From an uncultured Marvinbryantia sp. (lineage in GTDB: Bacteria; Bacillota; Clostridia; Lachnospirales; Lachnospiraceae): a stretch of DNA of 64,000 nucleotides. Positions 1 to 7,235 of the stretch are shown one piece after another (within the stretch, counting starts at the first letter, position 1; every line of letters starts with the position of its first letter). A program made the position numbers and the translations under genes. A model generated the notes under the pieces. The model saw only the letters and a list, made by a program, of their open reading frames with translations, was not told the origin of the DNA and made no database searches. Location of the stretch: assembly GCF_905201705.1 (NCBI RefSeq), contig NZ_CAJKOX010000006.1, positions 81,163 to 145,162 on the forward strand, given 5' to 3'.

Positions 1-232
1 TGACAATATCGATCTCCTCATCCTGTACGATCTCCTGCCAGTTATTTGTCAGCAGACTGCGATCCACCTTTGCCGCCGCCTTTTCCAGATTGCGGACAAG
101 GATTTTTTTCACCTCCAGCTCCACGCCGAGCTTTGGAAGCATTTCTTCTTTCTGGCTTTCCAGAACCTTGTAGACACCGGTCCCCACCGTGCCAAGCCCC
201 AACAGGGCAATCTGAATCTTGTTATCTCTCAT
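1..232 (-). CDS. hom: Homoserine dehydrogenase, N-terminal part (runs off the left edge)
   Basis: Only the first 77 codons are in the window. The product would reduce aspartate semialdehyde to homoserine with NAD(P)H, the branch point to threonine and methionine. The reverse-strand translation starts MRDNKIQIALLGLGTVGTG, where GLGTVGTG is the Rossmann nucleotide-binding loop typical of the family, followed by a stretch about internal acids and LEVKKILVRN, also family-like. Start is the ATG ending at 232. Threonine synthase lies far away at 25 kb, so the threonine genes are not one operon here. The catalytic domain is outside the window. Confidence 0.85.
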   Translation of the reverse strand, partial: MRDNKIQIALLGLGTVGTGVYKVLESQKEEMLPKLGVELEVKKILVRNLEKAAAKVDRSLLTNNWQEIVQDEEIDIV

Positions 233-269
233 ATCGGTTCTCTTTTCCTTCCGGAGCATACAGTACTAA

Positions 270-290
270 AAAACGTCCACCGGACGTTTT
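270..290 (-). terminator. Intrinsic terminator
   Basis: AAAACGTCC and GGACGTTTT form a 9-bp stem with a 3-nt loop. On the minus strand it is followed by a short T run, so it would end transcripts of the small gene at 363-494. A second inverted repeat (TAAGCAGGG/CCCTGCTTA, 310-339) lies beside it without a clear T tract. Confidence 0.65.
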
Positions 291-362
291 GTCGTATGCA
301 TGGCAACTATAAGCAGGGACCATTTTCAGCCCCTGCTTACATTTTCTCCTCTTATTTGACTG

Positions 363-494
363 CTATTCTTCCTCGTCAAGATTGCGGTGCGCAAAGCCCG
401 CCACCGCACCGGATACCGATACGACAACGGCAACAACTGCCGCCACAATAACAAGCGCAATCGCGATAAAAAATACTGCTAAATTAAATTCCAT
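363..494 (-). CDS. Small single-pass membrane protein, unknown function (43 aa)
   Basis: This 43-residue frame starts with ATG at 494, preceded by GGAGGTGCTGTC, a strong ribosome binding site at good spacing. Residues 5 to 33 are almost all Ile, Val, Ala and Leu and would make one membrane helix; the tail ends HRNLDEEE, so the C terminus is acidic. A terminator lies 70 bp downstream, and TATACT about 20 bp upstream of the ribosome binding site could be a -10 box. I recognise no family. The good start site and compact unit argue for a real gene. A membrane-acting peptide is possible, but nothing in the sequence identifies a role. Confidence 0.5.
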   Translation of the reverse strand: MEFNLAVFFIAIALVIVAAVVAVVVSVSGAVAGFAHRNLDEEE

Positions 495-554
495 GACAGC
501 ACCTCCAATATGGGGGTAGTATACCACAAAAAGCATCCTTTGAAAAGTTTTTTT

Positions 555-815
555 TCAATTTCCCCGCAAACAGTATTCCGCCAGCTCGAAGTCCCTGCTG
601 TAGACGCGGATATCATACTCATACATCTGGTCGAAAGGCGTTCCAAGGCTGCCGGTGTTTCCGCGCAGCGTGCCCCTGCCGCTCCATTGCCCCATCCGGT
701 TATGTACCTTATAATCATACGGGATCTGTTTTGCCTCCAGCTTCTCCCGTATCTGGTTGAATTTCTTTAAGTCTTTGCCGATCCACAGGCTTTTTGAATT
801 AAAGATAGTAAACAT
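555..815 (-). CDS. Hypothetical small soluble protein (86 aa)
   Basis: An 86-residue protein with no signal peptide or membrane segment. It begins MFTIFNSKSLWIG, continues with a basic helix, and ends in EYDIRVYSRDFELAEYCLRG. The beta-alpha-beta look and the phrase IRVYSRDFELAEYCL resemble small DUF2007-type ferredoxin-like domains, but I cannot assign it firmly. The start ATG at 815 has AAGGGGG eight bases upstream. It lies downstream of the XRE regulator/membrane protein pair on the same strand, 83 bp away, and could be co-transcribed with them. Confidence 0.6.
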   Translation of the reverse strand: MFTIFNSKSLWIGKDLKKFNQIREKLEAKQIPYDYKVHNRMGQWSGRGTLRGNTGSLGTPFDQMYEYDIRVYSRDFELAEYCLRGN

Positions 816-898
816 CCGACCGCCCCCTTTTTCATATTCTCCGTCTTTTGTTTATATCATACCACGCAGCAAAGAATATGCCAAGAAAAATCACTTTT

Positions 899-1324
899 TC
901 AGCATTTTTTGCAGAGATATTTGTAAATTACTGTCGCCGCAGCATACAGAAGGACTGCCTCTCCGAACAAAATCGCAGTGATCAGCGGCTCTCGCAGCAG
1001 TGCCGCAACAAACGCTCCCACGAAGCAGACGAGCATCGCGCCCACCCAGGTGAGATAACCCGCACGGCTGCGAAGCTGCACCTTGCGCTCATCCTTTAAA
1101 TCTATTGTCTGTCGGCGCATTTTTTCGTGGTACGCTTCAATATTCTCAGGCTTTGTGTTGTACCAGAATCTTGCAAACTGCGCGACGCTGTTCGCAAGCA
1201 GACCTGCGCCCATACCGACTAAGATACTGGAATAATACTCTATGCCGCTTACCATTCCGCCGATGATCAAAGCTGTACCGACAATCGCGTAGATTATCAG
1301 AAGGTTTCTAGTGCTTTTTTTCAT
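899..1324 (-). CDS. Integral membrane protein, unknown function (141 aa)
   Basis: The protein has four likely membrane helices: two near the N terminus (LLIIYAIVGTALIIGG and SILVGMGAGLLANSVAQF), a central basic and acidic loop (about residues 55 to 85) and two at the C terminus, ending KYLCKKC. I chose the ATG at 1324 because AGGAGG stands just before it; a longer frame begins at 1345. The start overlaps the last 17 bases of the upstream XRE regulator gene, so the two are translationally coupled. Pairs of a short XRE regulator and a four-helix membrane protein are common in Clostridia, and the membrane protein is usually of unknown role. Confidence 0.75.
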   Translation of the reverse strand: MKKSTRNLLIIYAIVGTALIIGGMVSGIEYYSSILVGMGAGLLANSVAQFARFWYNTKPENIEAYHEKMRRQTIDLKDERKVQLRSRAGYLTWVGAMLVCFVGAFVAALLREPLITAILFGEAVLLYAAATVIYKYLCKKC

Positions 1325-1529
1325 GATGATCTGCCTCCTCTTCATAGATAAAAATGTCCTCGATGCTCATACCGAAATACCTGGCAATCTTGAACGCCAG
1401 TATAATGGAAGGATTGTACCTGCCATTTTCCAGGGAGCCGATCGTCTGACGCGATACCTGCAGTGCATCCGCCAATTCCTCCTGCCGGATTCCCCGCTGC
1501 CTGCGCAGCTCCTCCAGTCTGTTTTTCAT
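1308..1529 (-). CDS. XRE-family helix-turn-helix transcriptional regulator (73 aa)
   Basis: A short Cro/CI-type repressor. The HTH is clear: QEELADALQVSRQTIGSLEN, followed by YNPSIILAFKIARYFGMSIEDIF, the standard fourth and fifth helices. I chose ATG at 1529 because AAGGAGGGAGACAG precedes it; the frame extends upstream to 1583 but without a ribosome binding site. The acidic and histidine-rich tail (EEEADHHEKKH) overlaps the start of the membrane protein gene. The promoter just upstream carries TATGGAAAG/CTTTCCATA half-sites (1545-1646), so autoregulation is likely. Confidence 0.88.
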   Translation of the reverse strand: MKNRLEELRRQRGIRQEELADALQVSRQTIGSLENGRYNPSIILAFKIARYFGMSIEDIFIYEEEADHHEKKH

Positions 1530-1544
1530 GCTGTCTCCCTCCTT

Positions 1545-1646
1545 TATGGAAAGTTTCCTTTCCATATCTCTACTATACCACATATTGCGAAAATGTCAAG
1601 CTAACTTTCCATAAAATGCGCTTATAGCCAGCTTTCCATAAAATGC
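1545..1646 (-). promoter_or_regulatory. Promoter with four repeated operator half-sites upstream of the XRE gene
   Basis: On the minus strand TTGACA (complement of 1594-1599) and TATAGT (complement of 1572-1577) are 16 bp apart. A perfect 9-bp inverted repeat, TATGGAAAG at 1545-1553 and CTTTCCATA at 1558-1566, sits over the expected transcription start. Two further CTTTCCATAAAATGC copies lie upstream at 1605-1619 and 1632-1646. The placement over +1 and just behind the -35 box is typical of an autorepressed XRE operator. Confidence 0.75.
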
Positions 1647-1736
1647 ATTTTTCCCGCACGGTTGAAAAAAATAAGGATTTCTGATATACTTAGCAGAAAA
1701 ATGAAGTAAAAATACGAAAGAAAAGGAGTGATTTCC

Positions 1737-2279
1737 CTGGCTGATTCAAATATCACAAAGCGGGCACTGGCGTCTGCTCTCAGGGAACTGATGCAGGAGA
1801 TGCCCTTTGAGAAGATTACGGTATCCCATATCTGCGAAAGATGCGACATGAACCGCAAAAGCTTTTACTATCATTTTCGGGATAAATACGACCTGGTGAA
1901 CTGGATTTTTGATATGGAGTTTATTACGCTTTTAAAAAAACCTCCTCTGGATACATGGAGCTTTTTCGAGCTTACCAGCAGATATTTCTATGAAAACAAA
2001 GCCTTTTACAGCAAAGCGCTGCAGATTAAAGGGCAGAATTCCTTTTCTGATCATTTCCGGGAATTCTTATGCCCCTTAGTCCGCAGCCGGATGGAGGAAA
2101 TTATCGGGCACCAGGATGTGCCTCAGATCTGCGTTGACTTCCTGGTGGACGGTTTTCTCTGTTCCCTTGAGCGCTGGCTTCTGGACAAAAACGCGATGCC
2201 GCCAGATAAGTTTCTTGCCGTTTTACGATCAATGATCGAAGCGATTGCAAGGGACATCTGTCAGGAGGCAGAGCATTAA
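1737..2279 (+). CDS. TetR/AcrR-family transcriptional regulator
   Basis: A 180-residue regulator. The N-terminal HTH is typical of the TetR subgroup related to dihydroxyacetone-kinase regulators: ITKRALASALRELMQEMPFEKITV, then HICERCDMNRKSFYYHFRDKYDLV. The C-terminal half is the ligand or dimer domain and has no clear ligand signature. The likely start is CTG at 1737: AGGAG stands eight bases before it and the product then begins (M)ADSNITKRAL, as relatives usually do. GTG at 1728 would lie within the ribosome binding site. The gene converges with the radical SAM-like gene at 2276-3319, overlapping by 4 bp. Confidence 0.85.
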   Translation: MADSNITKRALASALRELMQEMPFEKITVSHICERCDMNRKSFYYHFRDKYDLVNWIFDMEFITLLKKPPLDTWSFFELTSRYFYENKAFYSKALQIKGQNSFSDHFREFLCPLVRSRMEEIIGHQDVPQICVDFLVDGFLCSLERWLLDKNAMPPDKFLAVLRSMIEAIARDICQEAEH

Positions 2280-3319
2280 CCGCCCTGTCCGGCAGCGAGG
2301 TTCTGCCCCTTCTTTGGAAACGTATGTCTTAAAATATCCTGCAGACTGCTTTCCAGAAGGTTACAGCGCTCCTCCTTTGTCCGCCCTGCCTGCGTGATAA
2401 GCTGTCCCTCCGTGTCAAACCACGCCAGACATGCGTCCTGTGAGATAATGCTGTCCACCAGGATGCTGTCGCAGCCCGCCTCCCATACAACCGTCCGGAA
2501 AAGCTGTCTGTCTCTTGCCGACTTTACATATCCATACACTTCTTCTCTCACAGCCTCCGGACAATCAGACGCGGCAACCGCCATCGTGACAGCCGGATGC
2601 AGCTTCTGCGCCTCTGCAAAAAAGCTGCCGTCGATGATCTGCTTTGCCGTTTCTGCTGTGTAAAAATCGCAAACCCCGTACAGAAGTTCTTTTTCACGCA
2701 TTTTGCAGCACACCTCTGCCGCGCCCTCACCGCAGCGTATCACCAGCATCAGATTATACGCCTCTGAAGCTTCTTTTAGAAATTCCTCCGACGCCTCATC
2801 GGGCGTAAGCATCAGCACAAACCCGCTCTCCGGATGCTCACGGACGAGGGAAAGTGCTTCCTGCGGGCAGTTCTTCGACACCAGAATCCACGCATGAATC
2901 CCCAGGCTCTCGCCCTCGGAAATTATCGTCTGATATGCCTTCTGATTCCGGCAAAAAGTCTCCCTGTCCAAACACAGCGAAAGCAGCCACGGAATATTAT
3001 AATGTTCCTTTTCCTCTATTTCCCGGATTTTCCGCGCACCGACCGTACAGCCGTGATAACCCACATTCATTCCAAACCGAAGCAGCCGCTCGCAGTCCAC
3101 ATGGGCGACCGTGTCCCTGATCAGCTCGTAATACGGACTTTTCTCATTCGTGAGCATCGTCTGCGCTGCCTCAAAAAAATTGCGCTGAAACCGTCCTTCT
3201 GAAAAATTCAGCGCCATATCTATCAGGTTGCGTGTGCTCCGTCCCGGAGACGCCTTAATCTCCCGGAGCGTTTTCCTTACAATCGTTTCTATTAAAATAC
3301 GTGAAGTATCATTTCCCAT
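2276..3319 (-). CDS. Degenerate radical SAM-like protein lacking the iron-sulfur cysteine motif
   Basis: A 347-residue protein of unknown function. It aligns by eye with the radical SAM protein encoded divergently at 3554-4891: NLIDMALNF matches KLMDMVDRF, TNEKSPYYELIRD matches KEKNNWYDLILR, KIREIEEKEHYNIPW matches EVKERENCNVPW, and ISEGESLGI matches IRQGKELGI. Where the active enzyme has CNMHCVGC this protein has LDRETFCRNQKAY, so the three cluster ligands are missing. It probably cannot bind the 4Fe-4S cluster for SAM cleavage. I chose ATG at 3319; a GTG start at 3349 is possible. It may be a partner or regulator of the active copy, or a decaying paralogue. Confidence 0.7.
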   Translation of the reverse strand: MGNDTSRILIETIVRKTLREIKASPGRSTRNLIDMALNFSEGRFQRNFFEAAQTMLTNEKSPYYELIRDTVAHVDCERLLRFGMNVGYHGCTVGARKIREIEEKEHYNIPWLLSLCLDRETFCRNQKAYQTIISEGESLGIHAWILVSKNCPQEALSLVREHPESGFVLMLTPDEASEEFLKEASEAYNLMLVIRCGEGAAEVCCKMREKELLYGVCDFYTAETAKQIIDGSFFAEAQKLHPAVTMAVAASDCPEAVREEVYGYVKSARDRQLFRTVVWEAGCDSILVDSIISQDACLAWFDTEGQLITQAGRTKEERCNLLESSLQDILRHTFPKKGQNLAAGQGG

Positions 3320-3477
3320 TCCGCCCTGCCCCTTTCCACAACATTGCACGAAATTTTGCTACCTATAGAGTAACGACTTTTTCTCCAAAGAGCAAGGGCC
3401 ATTTTTCGTTTTCTGTCAAAAAAGGCAACATTTCCGGCAGAATGTCCCTTTTTTCGACAGACGGGCTCTCCTGTCCA

Positions 3478-3506
3478 ATGACTTTTTTGCTTTTTTTTCC
3501 TATAAT
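3478..3506 (+). promoter_or_regulatory. Probable promoter of the radical SAM gene
   Basis: A consensus TATAAT at 3501-3506 follows a weak -35 (ATGACT, 3478-3483) with a 17-bp spacer. The start codon at 3554 is about 40 bp downstream of the expected transcription start. Confidence 0.55.
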
Positions 3507-3553
3507 TCACACAAAACAGTCCCCGGACGGGGCAGAAAGGTGGAAATTATTCT

Positions 3554-4891
3554 ATGAGCAACTTTACTTCAATTAAACAACATATGCAGACATTTGCCGT
3601 TTCACAGGCTTTAAAGTATGTGGAGGGAAACCCGGAAGAAAATCTCCCGAAGCTGATGGACATGGTCGACCGTTTTTGTCCCGACGGATGGTATGAAAGC
3701 CAGCGCGCAATCCTGCGCAATGTATTGAAAGAAAAAAATAACTGGTACGACCTTATTCTGCGCGTGTACGACCTCGACCCCGGCGTGCGCAAGACTTTTT
3801 TTGAAAACTTTCTGTTCAATGCCTGTTTAGAGGGCTATGCCAGACAGAAAGAAGTAAAAGAACGTGAAAACTGCAATGTTCCCTGGGCAATTCTTCTCGA
3901 CCCGACTTCTGCCTGCAATATGCATTGCGTCGGATGCTGGGCTGCAGAATACGGTCATAAGCTCAATCTGACTCTGGAGGACATTGACAGCATCATCCGC
4001 CAGGGCAAGGAGCTGGGCATTTATTTCTATATTTATACCGGCGGCGAACCGCTTGTACGGAAAAAAGATATTATTAAGCTCTGCGAAATGCATCCCGACT
4101 GCGAATTCTTGTCTTTCACAAACGGTACGCTGATTGACGAGGAATTCTGCCAGGAAATGCTGCGCGTGAAAAATTTCGTTCCCGCTATCAGCCTGGAAGG
4201 CTTTGAGGAGGCAAACGATTCCCGCCGCGGCGAGGGCGCTTATCAGAAAGTAAGACATGCAATGGAGCTTCTGAAATCCCACAAGCTGCCTTTTGGTATG
4301 TCCGTATGTTATACCAGCCAGAATTATCTGGACATTACCAGCGAGCGCTTCTTTGATGATATCATCGACAGCGGCGCACTGTTTATCTGGCTCTTCCATT
4401 ATATGCCGGTCGGCAACGACGCCGCGACCGCACTGCTGCCCTCACCTGAACAGCGCGAGACGGTTTATCACCGTATCCGCGAATTCCGCAACACGAAGGC
4501 AATCTTTTCAATGGATTTCCAGAACGACGCCCAGTATGTGGGCGGCTGTATCGCAGGCGGCAGAAACTATCTGCACATCAACGCCAAGGGCGACGTGGAG
4601 CCGTGCGTGTTCATCCACTACTCCAACTGCAACATCCACGATGTTTCCCTGCTGGATGCGCTGAAGAGCCCGCTGTTTATGGCTTATCATGACAACCAGC
4701 CGTTCAACAAGAACATGCTGCGTCCGTGTCCGATGCTGGAAAATCCGGAGAAGCTGCGTGCAATGGTAGCGGAAACCGGCGCAAAGAGCACCGATTACCA
4801 GAGTCCGGAGAGCGCAGACGACCTTTGCGACAAAACAACGCCTTACGCCGAAAACTGGAAGGAAACCGCCGACCGGCTGTGGGCGAAATAA
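3554..4891 (+). CDS. Radical SAM protein with SPASM-like C-terminal cysteines
   Basis: A 445-residue radical SAM enzyme. C121, C125 and C128 in CNMHCVGC bind the 4Fe-4S cluster that cleaves S-adenosylmethionine. YTGGEP (about residue 155) is the usual GGE-type SAM-binding motif. Residues 1 to 110 form an alpha-helical N-terminal domain shared with the cluster-less protein across the divergent promoter. The C-terminal part carries cysteines (GGCIAGGRNYL, VEPCVFIHYSNC, RPCPM) that suggest a SPASM or twitch extension for auxiliary clusters. The ribosome binding site AGAAAGG precedes ATG. The substrate is unknown; no precursor peptide gene is visible nearby. Confidence 0.85.
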   Translation: MSNFTSIKQHMQTFAVSQALKYVEGNPEENLPKLMDMVDRFCPDGWYESQRAILRNVLKEKNNWYDLILRVYDLDPGVRKTFFENFLFNACLEGYARQKEVKERENCNVPWAILLDPTSACNMHCVGCWAAEYGHKLNLTLEDIDSIIRQGKELGIYFYIYTGGEPLVRKKDIIKLCEMHPDCEFLSFTNGTLIDEEFCQEMLRVKNFVPAISLEGFEEANDSRRGEGAYQKVRHAMELLKSHKLPFGMSVCYTSQNYLDITSERFFDDIIDSGALFIWLFHYMPVGNDAATALLPSPEQRETVYHRIREFRNTKAIFSMDFQNDAQYVGGCIAGGRNYLHINAKGDVEPCVFIHYSNCNIHDVSLLDALKSPLFMAYHDNQPFNKNMLRPCPMLENPEKLRAMVAETGAKSTDYQSPESADDLCDKTTPYAENWKETADRLWAK

Positions 4892-4983
4892 GAAAAAAAT
4901 CTGGATATTATTGCTTTCATCTTTGGGAGAAAGTAGGATGCACCTCCTGCAGTATCTTTCTCCTGTGTTTGGATATCTTCCCC

Positions 4984-5016
4984 AAAAGCCGGTCTGCACT
5001 TCACAGACCGGCTTTT
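4984..5016 (+). terminator. Bidirectional intrinsic terminator
   Basis: AAAAGCCGGTCTG (4984-4996) pairs perfectly with CAGACCGGCTTTT (5004-5016) around a 7-nt loop. It lies between the convergent radical SAM gene and the SRAP gene and can serve both strands through its A/T-ended stem. Confidence 0.8.
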
Positions 5017-5098
5017 CATACCTTCCGGATGACCTTCTTCTAAGACAAGTCAAATACCCCAATGCAAGCATGTCCGCTTTGCTCGTTACTCGCGGGAA

Positions 5099-5761
5099 TC
5101 AAAACAGGCTTTGCTGCTCGTATTCCCGGTATGCCTTCAGCTTGTCCGGCGTTTTTTTAAGCGCATCGCTCAGAAATTGTTCGTTGTAAATCCACTCCTG
5201 CCACTCATTCTCGTTTAAAATAAGCGGCATTCTGTGATGGACCGCGCGGACAGATCCGTTCGCCTGCGTGGTAAGTATCACAAAGCGTTCTTCCTCCCCG
5301 AAACGGCTGTAGAAGCCGGCAAGGTAAAGCGCTCTCCCACTCTCCCGCGAAAACGTCACCTTATTTTTCCCCGCGTCCCACTCGTAAAAATGCCGCGCGG
5401 GAATCACGCAGCGCCTGTGCAGAACTGCGTCGCAGAACATCGGACGCTGCAGCGCCGTTTCCGCCCTGGCATTGATCAGAATACTGCTCTTCTGGCGCTG
5501 TGAAAAGCCCCAGCGCATCCGGCGGGCAGATACAGAAGACTGCCGGCGATAGCTTCCCGCCGTATCTTTCATCTCACACAAAACCGACTCCCACTCTGAT
5601 GGATAAATATTCCCCGAAGCTTCTGTTCCGCACAGAACCGGCGCCAGCTCCGACGGATGAATATCACCCGATCGCTGCCGCAGATTTCTGCGGTCAATCT
5701 CCGCCACCGTCTCTGCGATCTCCTCCGCAATCGTATCGTCATAATAATAACGTCCGCACAT
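5099..5761 (-). CDS. SRAP-family abasic-site-shielding protein (YedK/HMCES type)
   Basis: Proteins of this family form a thiazolidine crosslink between Cys2 and abasic sites in single-stranded DNA. The start is ATG at 5761 because it gives MCGRYYYDD with the essential Cys2; an upstream in-frame ATG would bury that cysteine. Other active-site residues are visible: N97 in ILINARAET, E127 in PARHFYEW and His in AVHHRMPLIL (175/176). Residues 31 to 63 contain an unusual internal duplication, SGDIHPSELAPVLC followed by SGNIYPSEWESVLC. The stop lies before a terminator, and the start is 10 bp downstream of the DUF1653 repeat protein, so the two form one transcription unit. Confidence 0.9.
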   Translation of the reverse strand: MCGRYYYDDTIAEEIAETVAEIDRRNLRQRSGDIHPSELAPVLCGTEASGNIYPSEWESVLCEMKDTAGSYRRQSSVSARRMRWGFSQRQKSSILINARAETALQRPMFCDAVLHRRCVIPARHFYEWDAGKNKVTFSRESGRALYLAGFYSRFGEEERFVILTTQANGSVRAVHHRMPLILNENEWQEWIYNEQFLSDALKKTPDKLKAYREYEQQSLF

Positions 5762-5771
5762 TGCTCTCTCC

Positions 5772-6341
5772 TCACACCGTCCAGCTTTCTTCCTTCTCAA
5801 AACGATATTTCTGTTTCGCCTCCGGATACTTCTGGTGATCCACCTCGCTCATAAACATCACATACGGTCTCGCGCAGGTTTTATACGGCGCATACAGCGC
5901 CTGATAGATCACCAGCTTTTCTCCTGTTTCCGTGTGCTGTGCAAAGGCCAGAATCCGGTAAAGATATTCCGAAGTATTTTCCGCCGCCCATTCCCGCTTA
6001 AAATGCCGGACAATGTCACCTACGCAAATACCATGCGAATCCGGCATGATCTCCATGCAATCCGGCTCTTCCGACAATTTGGCATATTCCCCGCGGCCCG
6101 GCTCTTCCGACAGCTTGGCATATTCCCCGCGGCCCGGCTCTTCCGACAGCTTGACATATTCCCCGCAGTTCGACTCTTCCGACAGCTCGACATATTCCTC
6201 GCGGTCCAGCGATACCGGCACCCCTGTCCTGCCTGCCACATGCACACCGCCATACCAGGTTCCCTGCACCTCCAGAATATCTCCTACCTCATAGTCCGTC
6301 GAATAATCATCGTTCTTCTTTATAATTTTTACTTTTGCCAT
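5772..6341 (-). CDS. DUF1653-domain protein with internal tandem repeats
   Basis: A 189-residue soluble protein. The C-terminal third (FKREWAAENTSEYLYRILAF, HTETGEKLVIYQALY, CARPYVMFMSEVD) is a DUF1653 domain of unknown function. Residues 1 to 48 form a small domain with NDDYSTDYEVGDILEVQGTWYGG, resembling a beta-barrel fold. Between them are four 12-residue units of the type EYAKLSEEPGRG, encoded by four 36-bp tandem repeats (6064-6207). The acidic repeat region is probably a flexible linker. It is the first gene of the unit with the SRAP gene. No function can be stated beyond family membership. Confidence 0.75.
   Translation of the reverse strand: MAKVKIIKKNDDYSTDYEVGDILEVQGTWYGGVHVAGRTGVPVSLDREEYVELSEESNCGEYVKLSEEPGRGEYAKLSEEPGRGEYAKLSEEPDCMEIMPDSHGICVGDIVRHFKREWAAENTSEYLYRILAFAQHTETGEKLVIYQALYAPYKTCARPYVMFMSEVDHQKYPEAKQKYRFEKEESWTV
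6064..6207 (-). repeat. Four tandem 36-bp coding repeats
   Basis: Units begin at 6064, 6100, 6136 and 6172. The middle units are almost identical and the outer ones diverged. They keep the reading frame and encode acidic 12-residue repeats in the DUF1653 protein. Confidence 0.85.
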
Positions 6342-6524
6342 GTAATATACCTTCCTGTGTAATCTTTTTAGAACTCAATTTTAACGCATTACAGAGTCCG
6401 TGACAATAAAAATCTCTGTCCATATTATCCGGAAGAGACGAAAAACATCCGAAAGCACATTCATAATGTATTTTCTAAAAAAGAACACGAAAAATATTAA
6501 GTAGAATTTCATCAAAGCGTTTGA

Positions 6525-6530
6525 TATAAT
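6525..6530 (+). promoter_or_regulatory. Probable -10 box for the phosphatase gene
   Basis: TATAAT at 6525-6530 lies 117 bp before the phosphatase start. No good -35 is visible 17 bp upstream (TAGAAT). The intervening leader has no clear hairpin. The rest of the 305-bp gap after the DUF1653 gene shows nothing else I can name. Confidence 0.45.
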
Positions 6531-6646
6531 CAGAATTGAGGGATTACTGCCCGTCCTTATTTGGGGAATGTCATCGAAGGATCCAGATGAAAATTTAAGA
6601 AAATTCCATCGCAAGATAAAAAGAACATATAAGGAGATGCAAAAGC

Positions 6647-7108
6647 ATGATAAGCATATTATTTATCTGCCACGGCAATATCTGCCGCAGCACCATGGCC
6701 GAATTTGTCTTTTCAGACATGGTGAAGAAAAGCGGTCTGGAGCATCAGTTTTATGTTGATTCCGCCGCTACCAGTACGGAGGAAATTGGAAACGGCGTAC
6801 ATTACGGGACGCGCAATAAGCTGCGGCAGGAAGGGATTCCCATGTGGGATCACCGTGCACGGCAGATGACGCGCAGAGACTATGAGAAATTTGACTATAT
6901 TATTGGCATGGACCGCTGGAATCTGAAAAATATGAACCGCATCGCGGGCGGCGATCCACAGCATAAAATCGGTTTACTGCTGGATTACAGCAAACACCCG
7001 CGTGACATTGCGGACCCCTGGTACACCGGAAATTTTGACGTCACCTACGATGATATCGTGGAGGGCTGCGAAGCGCTGCTGAAGCATATACAGGAAACAA
7101 TGTTATGA
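6647..7108 (+). CDS. Low-molecular-weight protein-tyrosine phosphatase
   Basis: A 153-residue cytosolic phosphatase. The active-site loop near the N terminus is CHGNICRS, matching C-X5-R-S, with Cys as the nucleophile and Arg binding phosphate. The general acid is in IADPWYTGNFDVTYDDI; most relatives have DPY and here it is DPW, which is tolerated. Length fits the family. AAGGAG lies 10 bases before ATG. Such enzymes often counteract tyrosine kinases of capsule systems, but no such genes are beside it. A terminator shared with pckA follows. Confidence 0.92.
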   Translation: MISILFICHGNICRSTMAEFVFSDMVKKSGLEHQFYVDSAATSTEEIGNGVHYGTRNKLRQEGIPMWDHRARQMTRRDYEKFDYIIGMDRWNLKNMNRIAGGDPQHKIGLLLDYSKHPRDIADPWYTGNFDVTYDDIVEGCEALLKHIQETML

Positions 7109-7160
7109 GGATAAAGGCGTCGGGTAACTCATGTTACAGAATAGAGCCAATAGCAAAAAA

Positions 7161-7193
7161 CTGCCAGCAGGTTTTCGTTTTACCTGCTGGCAG
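7161..7193 (+). terminator. Bidirectional terminator between the phosphatase gene and pckA
   Basis: CTGCCAGCAGGT (7161-7172) pairs with ACCTGCTGGCAG (7182-7193). A runs on the left and AAAATAT with a T tract on the right serve the two convergent genes. Confidence 0.8.
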
Positions 7194-7235
7194 AAAATAT
7201 CTCTTTTTTATTTGTCTGCTTGTTTCTGGCTGATA

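Noticed and set aside
6568..6759. 63-codon plus-strand frame ahead of and into the phosphatase gene
   Set aside because: It overlaps the conserved phosphatase N terminus in another frame and the product is basic and featureless.
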